Origin: Eukaryota sp. TZLM1-RC | Taxonomy: Eukaryota > Metamonada: BaSk clade | Direction of reading: 5' to 3' | Assembly (NCBI GenBank): GCA_040285825.1 | Contig: JAUPSS010000001.1 | Span: forward strand, 3,844,001-3,908,000 | DNA: 64,000 bases | In this document: piece by piece, positions 40,790 through 51,275 of the stretch | Numbering within the stretch: position 1 is the stretch's first letter | How the letters are laid out: each line of letters begins with the position of its first letter | Made by a program: the position numbers and the translations under genes | The notes under the pieces: generated by a model | What the model saw: only the letters and a program-made list of their open reading frames with translations | The model's database searches: none | Told to the model about the DNA's origin: nothing

Positions 40790-43266
40790 TCTACTTTAGT
40801 CCAAGGTTTATCAATAATTTCACCATTGTTTCTGACTCGAAATTTATGTTGAGGAACATCCAATGCATTTTTCAACGTCATAACTGCCTGTTTGACAATG
40901 GAAAACTTTGCTTCATCTGCCACATAAACTCTAGGATCTTCATTTGATTGATATGAGGTTAACTCTGGTGCAGTTAGATCATTCCTATTACACAATGATA
41001 AGAGCAAACATACACTATAGCATGCTTGTGACCCAAAATGTGTTGAACGTAGGCTTTGAAAGACCCGTTTCGTTGAAACTGTCGTAGAGGTTTTGATTTG
41101 AATCTTGACGTATCCAAGATACTGGTGACCATTACCACTTTCGATGGCTGATTGGATTGCAAAGAGCGATGGAAGACTGATTGAAGAATCATTGTTAGAA
41201 CGAACTAATGGAATGATTGCATCAACGGCTTCAGTTCTATCAGGTAATATGACGATCGTTCTGAAAATGAATGCACCTAAAAGTAAATGGAAAAAAGACT
41301 GGCTATCTGTGAGAACACTCCTATCATGAAGTAGCATTGATTCTGCAATTGAGAGAACCCATGGAGAGGTCCAACCACTGGGTGCTTTGGGTATGTTATG
41401 TGATATACAAAATGCTGCCAAAAAATGTTCCAAAAATATTGGATACAAGTTAACAAAGTATTTAACATCATTTGGTGGTTGTTGAGATCTTTGGAATTGA
41501 AACAAAAAAAGCAGCAATGCTACTGCAATTGGTTCAACCAAGATTCCAAAGGTAGTTGGTGCAACATGCGTGCTTATCAATTCCCTCAGCACTTTCGTCA
41601 GTTCATGTTGCCACTCATTATCCTTTAACTGGAGGAGAAGCTGCCATCCACAGTGAGCAATCAATGGATCAACGGTTGGGAGCAGAAACGAAAAGTACTT
41701 CTGCTCTGTTCCAATATGAGCACAAGTAAAATCAACCATGGCAAATGTACAATGGACAAACTTTGTCAACACAGTTTCATGGATTGCTGTACCTTCTAGA
41801 ATGACGGAAAGTATGGCTGCCATGTACTGGTCGACATCGGTTTCACTGAAAGCGTGTTGTGCTTTTTCAACTATTTTACGTTCAAAAGAACCCCAATTGA
41901 TCGAATCACGTGCATACGCAACCCACAATGGCCTACAAGAAGCTGCATTGACTAGGGAAAGTAATGGTGATACATCAGGACTTCTATGGGTTAGTGGGAG
42001 AGAATCATCAAAAATCTGAACCCAACCAGTAGAGACTGGGGGTAAAGTAGAACCGCTGCGTACTTCATCCACCATATAGTCATTTTCACCAGGTATATAC
42101 GGTCTATAAGACAAGGACTTGACAACATCATGACAAAAGTGATGTAGAGCAGTATGAGTTCCAGCAACAATTACGATCAGTTGTATTCCTGATAGGAGTA
42201 AGTTTCTAGCAGCATGTCGCCAACAACGGAAGAAATTCCAATCACAATCCAAACCATCACTAGCCTCGTTAAAGTAGGCTTTGGTGCGAATAGATCCGAA
42301 ACTCGTACCAATAAGTGAACTAACCTCATCTGAAAATAAAACATATTTGGTTGAATTTAAAAGGGATAGCGAATTCAACATATTGGTAGTTTGGAGAGCA
42401 ATATTATCTGAAGAAGTATAATATGTTGTGAACAGCTCTCCTGCCATGTTCACCATACTGGTTGGTAGTGTTTCAAAGTATTCTCTTTCCATAGTCTGAT
42501 AGCTTTGACCAAGTTTCAGGGCAGAAGCCATTAAACACTGACAGGCAAAAACAATACGGCGGACCCTTTGCTTTCTATCTTCAGTGTAATCATTGTACAT
42601 TAACTGGCGGAAGTAACCAGTGAAATCAGCAGTAGCAAGAGGTTCTGTCCTCAGTACTGAATCAGAACCTTCCGTTGAGAATCTAGGAAACGTGAAATAC
42701 ACTGCTTCCAAATCATCTCTGGATTGAATAGACTTGCATGATTCAATCATAAACCGTGTTTTACCTGTTCCTGTTGAATTGATAAAGGGTAAGACGTTTG
42801 AATGATACTTAACTAATAGACGTTCTTTTTGTTCTAAATACTTCAGTAGAAGGGTGGGAAACTCGTTAAAGAACTTGGGCTTCTGATATGGCACATTCAT
42901 AATGGAGAATGAGGTACCTTTCATTGGTGGAGCTGTGGAGGATGTTTCTTTCTGTATTTCAAATCGCAGTTCCCCCTCATCAGTGCTAAAAGTGAGTATA
43001 ATGTGTTCTTTGGGTTTTGCAACATATGAGTAAAATGATGGGATGCCTTTGTGGACGTAAACTGCTCTTTCAAAAGCTATTCGTAACAACCTATTAGCTT
43101 CTTCACCAAGTTGATGTTGTTCAAAATGATGAAGAAGATCACCAAACAGAACACTTCCATCTTCTCTCTGGTTTTGGTTCCATGCTGTCAAAAGACTTCT
43201 ATGCCAGCGTTCGAATTGATTGCTCGTCAATGTTCGTGTCGTTAAGAAGTCGTCATAAACATCCAT
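40762..43266 (-). CDS. Crinkler-like P-loop NTPase, C-terminus altered by an LTR
   Basis: 834 residues from ATG 43266, single exon. Residues 164-171 are a Walker A (STGTGKTR). YVLFSDEVSSL about 150 residues later is a Walker B-like strand, and LIVIVAGTHTALHH a sensor-like strand. This layout (helical N-terminus, GTGKTR ATPase, long helical C-terminus) matches the NTPase part of Crinkler-type proteins found in oomycetes, fungi and other protists and linked to transposon or conflict systems; that assignment is inferred. There is no signal peptide or LxLFLAK motif. The last about ten residues and the stop (from DVVVELILN) come from the LTR at 40651-40789; the original tail is still readable beyond the element. 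Confidence 0.65.
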   Translation of the reverse strand: MDVYDDFLTTRTLTSNQFERWHRSLLTAWNQNQREDGSVLFGDLLHHFEQHQLGEEANRLLRIAFERAVYVHKGIPSFYSYVAKPKEHIILTFSTDEGELRFEIQKETSSTAPPMKGTSFSIMNVPYQKPKFFNEFPTLLLKYLEQKERLLVKYHSNVLPFINSTGTGKTRFMIESCKSIQSRDDLEAVYFTFPRFSTEGSDSVLRTEPLATADFTGYFRQLMYNDYTEDRKQRVRRIVFACQCLMASALKLGQSYQTMEREYFETLPTSMVNMAGELFTTYYTSSDNIALQTTNMLNSLSLLNSTKYVLFSDEVSSLIGTSFGSIRTKAYFNEASDGLDCDWNFFRCWRHAARNLLLSGIQLIVIVAGTHTALHHFCHDVVKSLSYRPYIPGENDYMVDEVRSGSTLPPVSTGWVQIFDDSLPLTHRSPDVSPLLSLVNAASCRPLWVAYARDSINWGSFERKIVEKAQHAFSETDVDQYMAAILSVILEGTAIHETVLTKFVHCTFAMVDFTCAHIGTEQKYFSFLLPTVDPLIAHCGWQLLLQLKDNEWQHELTKVLRELISTHVAPTTFGILVEPIAVALLLFLFQFQRSQQPPNDVKYFVNLYPIFLEHFLAAFCISHNIPKAPSGWTSPWVLSIAESMLLHDRSVLTDSQSFFHLLLGAFIFRTIVILPDRTEAVDAIIPLVRSNNDSSISLPSLFAIQSAIESGNGHQYLGYVKIQIKTSTTVSTKRVFQSLRSTHFGSQACYSVCLLLSLCNRNDLTAPELTSYQSNEDPRVYVADEAKFSIVKQAVMTLKNALDVPQHKFRVRNNGEIIDKPWTKVDVVVELILN

Positions 43267-44225
43267 GAGGAGCAGTGTTGAGATGAATATGTTGTGGACG
43301 TTTGAGGCTAAGTATCTTTTAAAGGTAGAACTGTAGACCTGAAACTAAATCGAAATTGAACTAAATATCCTAATACATGAATCAACATCAGCAAATCTCT
43401 TGAGTCGACGATTTTCATAATTTCCTTCTCATTGAAACAGTATTTTGGTTATCATTTCATGAATTCTGTTGTAACAGTAATAAAGTAGTGGGTAAATTTT
43501 GAATCAATCAACTTTAAGAAATTCTTCTGATATTGAACACTTTATTATTGTTGATCACGTGATGCATTAAATCTTCATTTTGAGTAAAAGGGACTTACCA
43601 ATTGTCTGTGTGCATGTCGTTTAATGAATGATTTGGTTAGCCACTATTAAATTTTCACACAGACTGTAAACCGTTTTATTTCATCATTTGTTCAAACCTG
43701 CTTGAATATGATTGATGACTCTTTTGATTATTGCCATGCTATTGAATCAAACCCTTCACAGTTTTTGAAATCATAGACTATCAGACCAGTGAAAAAGGTA
43801 TCCTTTTTAATTTCAAATTTGTTCAGTTTTCGCCACTGTTATTGAAATAATAAAACTTTACCCTCACACATCGCAAAAATCAAAATCCAAAAAAATGATG
43901 TTGTTGCTGAAATTGACAGAAAGTGCAATACAATACACTGGTTATGAATAACTAAAATATGCTTTGACCAATATAGTAAACCCTGAGTTCCTTTTAATAC
44001 ACAGCAAATACATACTGGCTCTTCTGCAACCTTGATTCGATCAAAAATGAAATATCACATTGTTTTGAGCAGTTGACCTTCCAAAATATTCACTTATTCT
44101 ATTCATCCTTCAACAAGTACTTTACTATTAATGTTTATCAACTTTCGTGGACTTGTAACTAAAAATTGCCAAAAAACCATTGTTGATGAAATTAAGAAAA
44201 AACCATTATAAAGTAGCACATAGAA
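43267..44225. other. Intergenic, no gene seen
   Basis: About 960 bp upstream of the Crinkler-like gene. ATCACGTGATGC at 43553-43564 repeats part of a motif seen at 6690 and 53806. No coding region. Confidence 0.5.
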
Positions 44226-45115
44226 TTACAACATTTATGGCCTTCTACTTAATGATCACCAATAACCACTGCAATGAGAATGAGATGTTTTCTATGGCCT
44301 TGTTCTTTACCAAATGATTTAATTTGTCGCTGCAAGAGTGTTGTTACGCTTTCCCATATTTTAAACTGTAAGTATTTTATAACTTATCGCTCAATTGTTC
44401 ATGACTCAGTTCGTGATCAATTATATGCCATGTGCAAAAGTTTCAATATAGAGGCATTTATTGAACCATTAGTACGTAGTGTTAGTCTTGAATAGTATTT
44501 ATAGTATTATTATATAGTTTATTAGTATTCCGCCTATTAGTATAAGAAGAGAGAATACAATTCCTCTTCGTAATAAACCTCATTACATTTCTACTGTATG
44601 AATTCTAACTCACAACAGCCAAGACCATCAGTAGGCTGTCTTCAGATCAAACTGATGATTACTTTGGTAAAAGAAGGGCAATGTTGTGCATGTTGTCTCA
44701 GTTGATGTTTGCAAAAATTCTGCTGCTCGTTCAGTGTATTCCGCTGATTCGCCGTTATCTATCGCCGAAAAAAAGAAGATAAAAAAATACGAAGAACCTT
44801 TAGAGTGGAACATGTGAAATATCAGTTTGTGCCGTTTGCAATTTCTCTTTTTGGCAATATTGGACCTTCACGGTTGCACTTTTTTGAGTACTTCAAAAAA
44901 GTGTTACTGAATAGGTCTGGTTAAACAATGAATTCCACTTTCTGGTTAAATAGAATTGTTTTTTGCATTTTCAAGTCTATTCCAACAATGATTTCAAAGG
45001 CACTTTTAGCTATTGGTGTAGAATATGAACGTAATGCTGTGAGTAGGTTTAGTAATAGTGACGCTTGTTTGGAGGATATTGAATTCTAGATAGATTTTTT
45101 TTCTCAATAAATATT
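44226..45115 (+). mobile_element. LINE 3' part, subfamily A, with a solo LTR inside
   Basis: Nearly the same DNA as 2698-3490: MRMRCFLWPCSLPNDLICRC and the following knuckle and R..H region. It is interrupted at 44480-44630 by a solo LTR. Further right are small deletions, a stop and frame breaks (for example the RADLVAPG core is partly lost), then the shared FWLNRIVF block and the end at 45089. It is a dead copy, more decayed than 2391-3490. Confidence 0.88.
44480..44630 (+). repeat. Solo LTR of the Ty3/gypsy element family
   Basis: 151 bp, TGTTAGTC...ACCATCA, flanked by GTAG duplications (44476-44479 and 44631-44634). It matches the LTR at 59424-59571 (opposite strand) over most of its length, including the TATTCCGCCTATTAG and AGAGAATACAATTCC blocks. 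The intact site is seen in the sister LINE at 2941. It arose by recombination between the two LTRs of a full element. Confidence 0.92.
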
Positions 45116-45383
45116 CCAGTTAAAAAAAAGAATTACAAAAAAAACAATAAATACGAAAAATAAATACATAAACCAAATGGAAATTTTTGTAGAAAACGAC
45201 TTCATAGAATGATTCTGGTTAGAAGCACCCGCAGATATAAACAAATCATGAACGAACATGCATGGCAGTGATTTGCTTCTGAAAACGTGGACGTATATAA
45301 AGTTATTGAAATACAAAGGTAAGTTGTAGCAATGGTAGTGTTGGAATAGGTGGGCTCAATCAAATCAAGAATCGCGAAATAGA
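45116..45383. other. Spacer between LINE fragments
   Basis: AT-rich, nothing recognised. Confidence 0.4.
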
Positions 45384-45735
45384 GTGAACCTTTTCAAATT
45401 GTCTACCCAACATCACGCAAAATACAATTTGTATCCACTTGTATTTCTTCTATTAGTTACTCTCACCGCTATACGATTGTGGACAAAGTTTAACTTGATT
45501 TTAAAGAAATGGACCAAGAATAATTTTAAATCAGCTAATTTGAAAAATTCACATAATTTCAACAGATTGTTTTGGCAAAATAGAATTGTCTTTTCTTTTT
45601 TTAAGGGAATTTTGAAGACGGTTTCTGATGTTTTGCTTTCTCTTGGATCTCACTATGAGAGTGTTGCATCTAGTTGTTTTGTTTTGAGAGAGATGGATTA
45701 TTTGGATGTTGATATATCAGCTGTCTGAATGAATG
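45384..45735 (+). mobile_element. LINE C-terminal fragment, subfamily B
   Basis: An open frame of 114 codons ends like the 37-39 kb element: HHAKYNLYPLVFLLL, RLFWQNRIVFSFFKGIL, VLLSLGSHYESVASS, then LREMDYLDVD. It contains a small internal duplication around FKSANLKNSHNF. It starts after the endonuclease core. Confidence 0.8.
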
Positions 45736-45759
45736 AAAAAATATTAATTTGAGTAGTCA

Positions 45760-46420
45760 ATATCAACAGGAAAGCATTTGCACCAGACTTGCGGAGAGAA
45801 ACGTTCATTTTCTTTCTGCAAAAACCCTAAATAAGCATTAACACAACGTTCTATTCAATGTTGGTTTTCAGAAAAAGGTTTCATGAATTTTTTGAATCCG
45901 CCATTAAAACTAGCATTACACAAATATTTGGACTTTTTAAAATTTCTGGACCACCTAATTCACTGCTACAAAAAAATGTTTACGTAGAAATGAACATTCA
46001 ATGTCAAGTAAATTAGCCAAAAAATTGTTCTTAATACATTGAAAATTCTGTAAAATTTAAGAAATATTGATGCTGTAGTATATCGAAACGGGTAAATTTC
46101 TTTTTTTTAACTAATTCAACCCAATACTTGAAATATCTTCCATGTGAGCCGTTTCTACTGGCACAACAGGTCTTCTACTTTTTACACATTACTGCTGTTA
46201 TTGGCTGTGTATGCATTTATGGAGCTTAATTCATTGAAAATTTTGTAAAATTTAAGAAATATTGATGCTGTAGTTGATCGAAACGGGTAAATTTCTTTGG
46301 ATAACAAATTCAACCCAATACTTGAAATATCTTCCATGTGAGCGGTTTCTACTGGCAACATGTCTTCCACTATTTACACATTTCTGCTGTTATTGGCTGT
46401 GTAGGCATTTATGGAGCTGT
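45760..46420 (-). mobile_element. Degenerate LINE middle region, subfamily B-like, with a tandem duplication
   Basis: The minus-strand translation gives broken matches to the segment between RT and knuckle, for example FQCIKNNFLANLLDIE against FNSLRTEFFADLLDVE of the 37-39 kb copy. Within it, 46041-46235 and 46236-46418 are a tandem duplication with a 195-bp period and about 90% identity. It is oriented opposite to the fragment at 45384-45735. Confidence 0.6.
46041..46418. repeat. Tandem duplication, 195-bp period
   Basis: Two copies share TAAAATTTAAGAAATATTGA, ACTTGAAATATCTTCCATGT, CTGCTGTTATTGGCTGTGTA and neighbouring blocks. Confidence 0.85.
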
Positions 46421-47449
46421 TACAAAAACTTTTGTTGATGTAGAGGTTTTTTTCAGATGTAAATCGGTTGACTACAAGATTAAAACTTTGAACAAAAAAG
46501 TTGGGACAAATAAACCGCAAATTTTTATATGTGTGCAGCAGTAAGAGTAACAGTGTCCATCTGGCGTAATGGAGCATTCTTATTGTCGACAACGACTTGT
46601 TTCATGACCACGCTCATAATTTTGACGCATTGTCAATTTTTTCAAGAAAAATCATTTAGTTTTGAGCAACAGTCATTTATTCAATTGTTCAATCAAATGG
46701 TAGTTTGACCCATATCTCAATCATGTATACACTTTTGAAAATACAACAACCTATAGTGAAATACTCTACACCGTTCTTCACCGGCAATCTTAATAGAAAA
46801 TAAATAGAATAGCAATAAACTTCGATTAGACCCATTGTGAAACCAACAGTTCAAATTATTTAGAAACAATTCCTGTTTATTTGCTCCATCAACCGTAAAA
46901 ATATCCGTTCTCTGTGAGCTATTATGGCTGCAGTGACTAAATGATTAGCAAAATCCACCTTTAATGCCTTCAAATAGAATGCGCTTGTAACAGAAATCAC
47001 ATATCAAGAGGAAAAAACTATTTACCAGCAATCACTCTGGCCGCAAAGAATTTCTTGAATGATGCAAGAACAAAAAATACGTGCAAAACCAGTAGTATCC
47101 AATAGTTTTTGCAGAACCATTATTGAAGGTATGATCTACATTTTAGAAACTCAGCTAAGAAGGAGTTCATTGAAAAAACGATGGACTATCGCCTTTGCAC
47201 ACTCAGTAAAGTTTTGATGAACAGATTTATCTAAATTTAATAAAAAAGTTTGTCATCAATATTGACAACGTAAAAACACAGGGGTTTACCACAGATACTT
47301 ATCTTTTAGAATTACACTAAATATTTATGTTAAATAAGCAAAAACGATAGCAGGACAACAAATGTTCGCAATGATAGTTGGAATCATTGAAGGTAAAACA
47401 AACAGATTTGATGTTACATTTCCTATTTTTGTTTATACAATTTATTCAA
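46421..47449. other. Intergenic, no gene seen
   Basis: About 1 kb of AT-rich DNA with no usable frame; nothing recognised. Confidence 0.5.
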
Positions 47450-48480
47450 CTTGCACATTAATGTCAGTCGTGGAGTACCTTCGAGATCTTTTACCAATCT
47501 TCATCTTGCTGTTGTGAAATTACAGAAGTCTGTTCTAATTGGTTTTGAAGACCTGGATTTTTCTAAATGACTTAGTGTGACTAAGATTAATAATCCCGTC
47601 TTTGCTGCCTTTTTATCAGACATTCAGAACTGTACTAGTTTAATATCTCAGCAACCAAGGCCATTTGGTCTTCACTTAACAAATGAAGCATGGAAACAAA
47701 ACATGCGGTTGAGATTGGGGCTGTATCCAAGTGGTCTTTTGGATAATTCTGTTTGTATTTGTAACGAAAAACCTACTGCCAATTTCCGTCATATTGTTAG
47801 TTGTAAGAAATTCCTTCAATATCGGTCAGTTCTTCATAATGCCGTTCATGATGTGACATATGAGATGTTCAAGTGTTACAATTTTAGTTGCAAAGTAGAA
47901 CCGTTGTTGAAGCATTATAGTGATAATAATCTGTTTAATTCACGTCGAGGTGATTTAATTGCTCCTTTTGTGGATTCCTCTCAAGTTGTTGTTGAGGTTA
48001 CTACAGCTGATCCCTTTGCTTTTATTTATCGTGATGATGTTTTACTTAGTTCTAATGGTCATTTAAACAAGGCTGAGGATCGTAAAAGAGACAAAAATAC
48101 TGACATATTAAATGATTTAAATAAGAATCTTTACTCAAAGTATGTTTTGTATGTTCCTTTTGCCTTTTCGATTTTTGGCAACATTGGACAGTCTGCTTTG
48201 AATTTTCTCAATGATTTTGGTAATTTATGTCGTTCAAGTGGTGAGAATTTTGCAGGGTATTTATGGAAGAATCGTATCATTTTCGCTTTGTACAGAAGTG
48301 TTCCCAAGTATTTAAATTTAATGATGTCCAAGCTGTATAAGGATTCATCAAGAGTTGGTGTGGAGAATTTTGTTTCTTATGTGTTTTAGTTTGTTTTGTT
48401 TTGTTTTGTTATTTTTTTTTAATAAATCAATACTCAATTAATTAAATAAATTAAATAAATTGAAAAAATTGAAAAAATTA
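47450..48480 (+). mobile_element. LINE 3' part, subfamily D
   Basis: From about 47465 the frame reads RGVPSRSFTNLHLAVVKLQK, has one in-frame TGA at 47568, then runs open to 48389. It has the knuckle (CICNEKPTANFRHIVSC), R..H, and the endonuclease core RRGDLIAPFVDSS then VVEVTTAD, with Glu in place of the second Asp. It ends FWKNRIIFALYRSVPKYL-like and VENFVSYVF. The 3' tail is a microsatellite of TTAAATAAA and TTGAAAAAA units (48430-48475), a usual form of LINE terminus. The RT is missing. The 3' end at 14536-14870 is the same subfamily. Confidence 0.85.
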
Positions 48481-48518
48481 AAGACAACAATTTACAAAAT
48501 GAAATGAACAAATCAACG

Positions 48519-49780
48519 TCACCTACTCTGTTTCCGCTGGATTTCCTTCAGAATATCTATGGAAGTATAGCTAAACTCTGAGAAAGTACAAGAATCGTTC
48601 AATTCTTCCTTATTACTATTTGAATTAGGAACAACATTTGGTACCTTTTTAGGTACATCTTCTAGTTCGGCCAAGTAATCATAAAAACCTCTAAAAACAG
48701 TTCTGGGATCAATAGGTGGGTCCACGGCCCTCAATAGCTGAAAATCGATATTTTTAAAAAACTTGTGCAATTTAATTTCGCTCGCACCATGTTTCGAACC
48801 CAGTCTTTTTTCTGGATCTAGCACCAACAACTTTTTAATTAAGGATTTTGCTTCTGAAGACAGTGGAATGTGGTCAGGGAACCTAATGTGACCGCTCTTC
48901 ACAGCATTGAATATGGCTTCTTGCGTGTTACCATGGAAAGGAGTGTGACCTGATAACAGTTCATAAATCAATACTCCAAGAGCCCACCAATCTACGGTAG
49001 CTGCGGTGAATTGTTGGAAAAAAATAAAGAAAACAAAAAAAAATTAGTAAACAATTACTAAATCTTAATTAACAAAATAAACAAACCTGAATGATAAGGT
49101 CCAGCAATTACTTCCGGTGCAAGGTACTCGGGCGTTCCACATAAAGAAGTGGCAGAGAGAAGAGAATGTGTAGAGACTGAAAAGTGGCGAGGAGTTGGGT
49201 TGGAATTGCCAAAGATTCTCAACATCGATCTAAAGGGGGTAGAGGTGGTTTGGAAAGGGGCTGAGCAAACTGACTGGGACTTTCGTGATAGGTCAAAATC
49301 AGAAAGTCGAATGTGACCGTCAAGACCAATTAAAATGTTTTCCGGCTTTAAATCCCGATATGCCACACCTAAGAGATGAAGATATTCTAATGCAGAAAGG
49401 ACTTGAGCAGCGTACTGCTTGACTACCGTATCAGAGAGTGGCCCAATCATACGGTTGATTTCGTAGAGGTTACCAGCACAGAGTTCGGTGATATAGTACA
49501 AATGGTCTTCGTCGTGGAACGCAAAGTAGAGGGTGAGTATGAAAGGATGGCGGGCAGAGGCAAGAATCTCGCGTTCTTCTTTGACACGGCGTACTTTGTT
49601 TCTGGCAACCATATCAGCCTTGGAGAGCCGTTTAAGAGCAAAGTAGCGATCATGACCTACCCATTCTACAAGAAAGACTTTGCCTACATCACCTTTACCA
49701 ATTAGTTTAAGTTTGCGGAAGTCAGAAGCTGAAACAGGAGTTCGTATAAGAGAAAGATGGTCACCATCTTCAGTTGACAT
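48519..49780 (-). CDS. AGC-family protein kinase with DFD motif (Fpk1/Nrc-2-like)
   Basis: Two exons, 49780-49087 and 49000-48519. The intron 49086-49001 (86 nt, GTTTGT to CCGCAG, phase 1) restores the kinase frame across GPYHS-A-TVDWWALG. The product is 391 residues. Gly loop LIGKGDVGKVFLV, Lys50, catalytic loop YRDLKPEN with Asp143, and DFD (161-163) instead of DFG. A 50-residue Ser/Thr-rich insertion precedes CGTPEYLAPEVI. GKGDVGKV, DFD and the insertion mark the AGC VIII/Nrc-2/Fpk1 group, which in fungi phosphorylates lipid flippases and in plants includes phototropins. The C-terminal tail is short, with AELEDVP. It is divergent from the CFAP210-like gene 109 bp away, suggesting a shared promoter. 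Confidence 0.88.
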
Positions 49781-49889
49781 ATGCTAAGAGCACAAGAAGG
49801 TTAAGAAGAGATTATATGGGAAGATGCAAAGTGTTAAAAGCTTCTATTTCAGTTCTATTTCATCAACACCCTTCTTTGTCTTGTAAGTA

Positions 49890-51275
49890 ATGTCGCAAAT
49901 AGACGAAACACTCTTTGTTGGAAAGGCTGTGACAGCAACTCGCTCATCTGCTTCTGTTCTTTCTTCATCTGAATTTTCTGATATTCGCAACCGTGCATTA
50001 GGTCCTTCAACCGCCACACGCAGAGCACAAAAGCAACAACAACGCATTCAAAACCACAAAATCTCTCAACAACGTGTATCTCAATGGAATAACACTCTCG
50101 AAGGCAGACGTCGTGAAAAGGAACTAGAACGCCAACGACGTAAACAACAAGAAGAAGATCGTCTTCTTGCCATCGATAGAGAAGAAGCAGCTCTTCGTCA
50201 GAAGCAACGTGAAGAACTTTTGTCTAAAGCTGCCGAACATTATCTTTATGAGGATGAGGACGTTCAAGAAGTGTTACAGAAAAGCATCGCTTTGTCTCTT
50301 CTTGATGATAACAAGAAGCAAATTGAATACAAAGATCAACACAAACAACGAGAAAAGGCAGCTGAACAATCGTTTGATAAGGGTTTGGATGAGGATGTTG
50401 AACATTATCTTGCTGAGTGTGAAGAGGTAAAGCAAAAAGAGAAATGTAAAAGGGATCAGTTAAGAGCCGAGCTGAAGTGTCAGCTTGACAAGAAAAGGGA
50501 TCAGATTATGGAAGAAATTAAAGAAAATGAAAATTTCGATCGAACATTGTTGGAGAAAGTAGAGCAGCAGAATAGAAAAGAAAGTGAATGTGAAAGGGAA
50601 AAAATGTTGGAATTGAAACGGGAGGCGACACGTGTTATGAAGGAAAATGCAGCAAGAGGTCAAAAAAGAGTTCAAAATCAGAAGGAGGAGGAAGAACTTT
50701 CGGAATATCAAAGAAAACGTAATGAATTTATGGAAAAAGTGCGTGAAATTGAAGAACAAAAAAGGAAACTTCCAATCATTGAAGGGAAACCAGTCAGCAA
50801 CAATCAGAAAGAAGAAGTTGATGTGACTGAAACTTTTTTCGACAAATTCGGGTGTGATTCTGTTTGCAAAGTAGATCAAAATGTGGTTGACCAATCAAGA
50901 AAACGGCAGCTTAGGATTAAAAAGTTGCAAAAAGAAAAGGAGCTAGCTCAAGAAAAGGAATTGTCATTGTTACAAAGTGACACACTCAAAATTTTAGAAC
51001 AAGATGCTGTAGATGAGGTCAAAATGGAAAGAGAAAAGGCAAGAAAGTTAGCAGAATATCAAAGAAAACAGACTTGTAAAAAATCAGAAGCCGTAAAACA
51101 AAATGCCAGTCAAAATGATGAACTGATCATCACAGAGGACCAAAAGGTTCAAAATTTGGTCCAGAAGGTACTAGAAGATCATGAAAAACAAGGCCACAAT
51201 ACTGTTTGTCTCAAACGGAAATTAAACAAACCTAGAGTCCGAAGATCACAGGAGAGCACTTTAATTTTAATGTAG
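49890..51275 (+). CDS. CFAP210: CFAP210/CCDC173-like coiled-coil ciliary protein
   Basis: 461 residues from ATG 49890, single exon, almost entirely charged coiled coil (for example EGRRREKELERQRRKQQEED and AEYQRKQTCKKSE). QQRVSQWNNTLEGRRREKE, followed by RLLAIDREEAALRQKQREEL, fits the start of CFAP210-type proteins, which are microtubule inner proteins inside axonemal doublets and belong to the trichohyalin-plectin-homology group. The human protein is about 550 residues. Family choice among coiled-coil axonemal proteins is by pattern and is the uncertain point. It shares a 109-bp upstream region with the kinase gene. Confidence 0.6.
   Translation: MSQIDETLFVGKAVTATRSSASVLSSSEFSDIRNRALGPSTATRRAQKQQQRIQNHKISQQRVSQWNNTLEGRRREKELERQRRKQQEEDRLLAIDREEAALRQKQREELLSKAAEHYLYEDEDVQEVLQKSIALSLLDDNKKQIEYKDQHKQREKAAEQSFDKGLDEDVEHYLAECEEVKQKEKCKRDQLRAELKCQLDKKRDQIMEEIKENENFDRTLLEKVEQQNRKESECEREKMLELKREATRVMKENAARGQKRVQNQKEEEELSEYQRKRNEFMEKVREIEEQKRKLPIIEGKPVSNNQKEEVDVTETFFDKFGCDSVCKVDQNVVDQSRKRQLRIKKLQKEKELAQEKELSLLQSDTLKILEQDAVDEVKMEREKARKLAEYQRKQTCKKSEAVKQNASQNDELIITEDQKVQNLVQKVLEDHEKQGHNTVCLKRKLNKPRVRRSQESTLILM

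Noticed and set aside
41738-42019. 93-codon plus-strand frame
   Set aside because: Antisense to the Crinkler-like gene, with no independent evidence.
50460-50894. 144-codon minus-strand frame
   Set aside because: Phe-rich antisense shadow of the Glu/Lys-rich CFAP210-like coiled coil.
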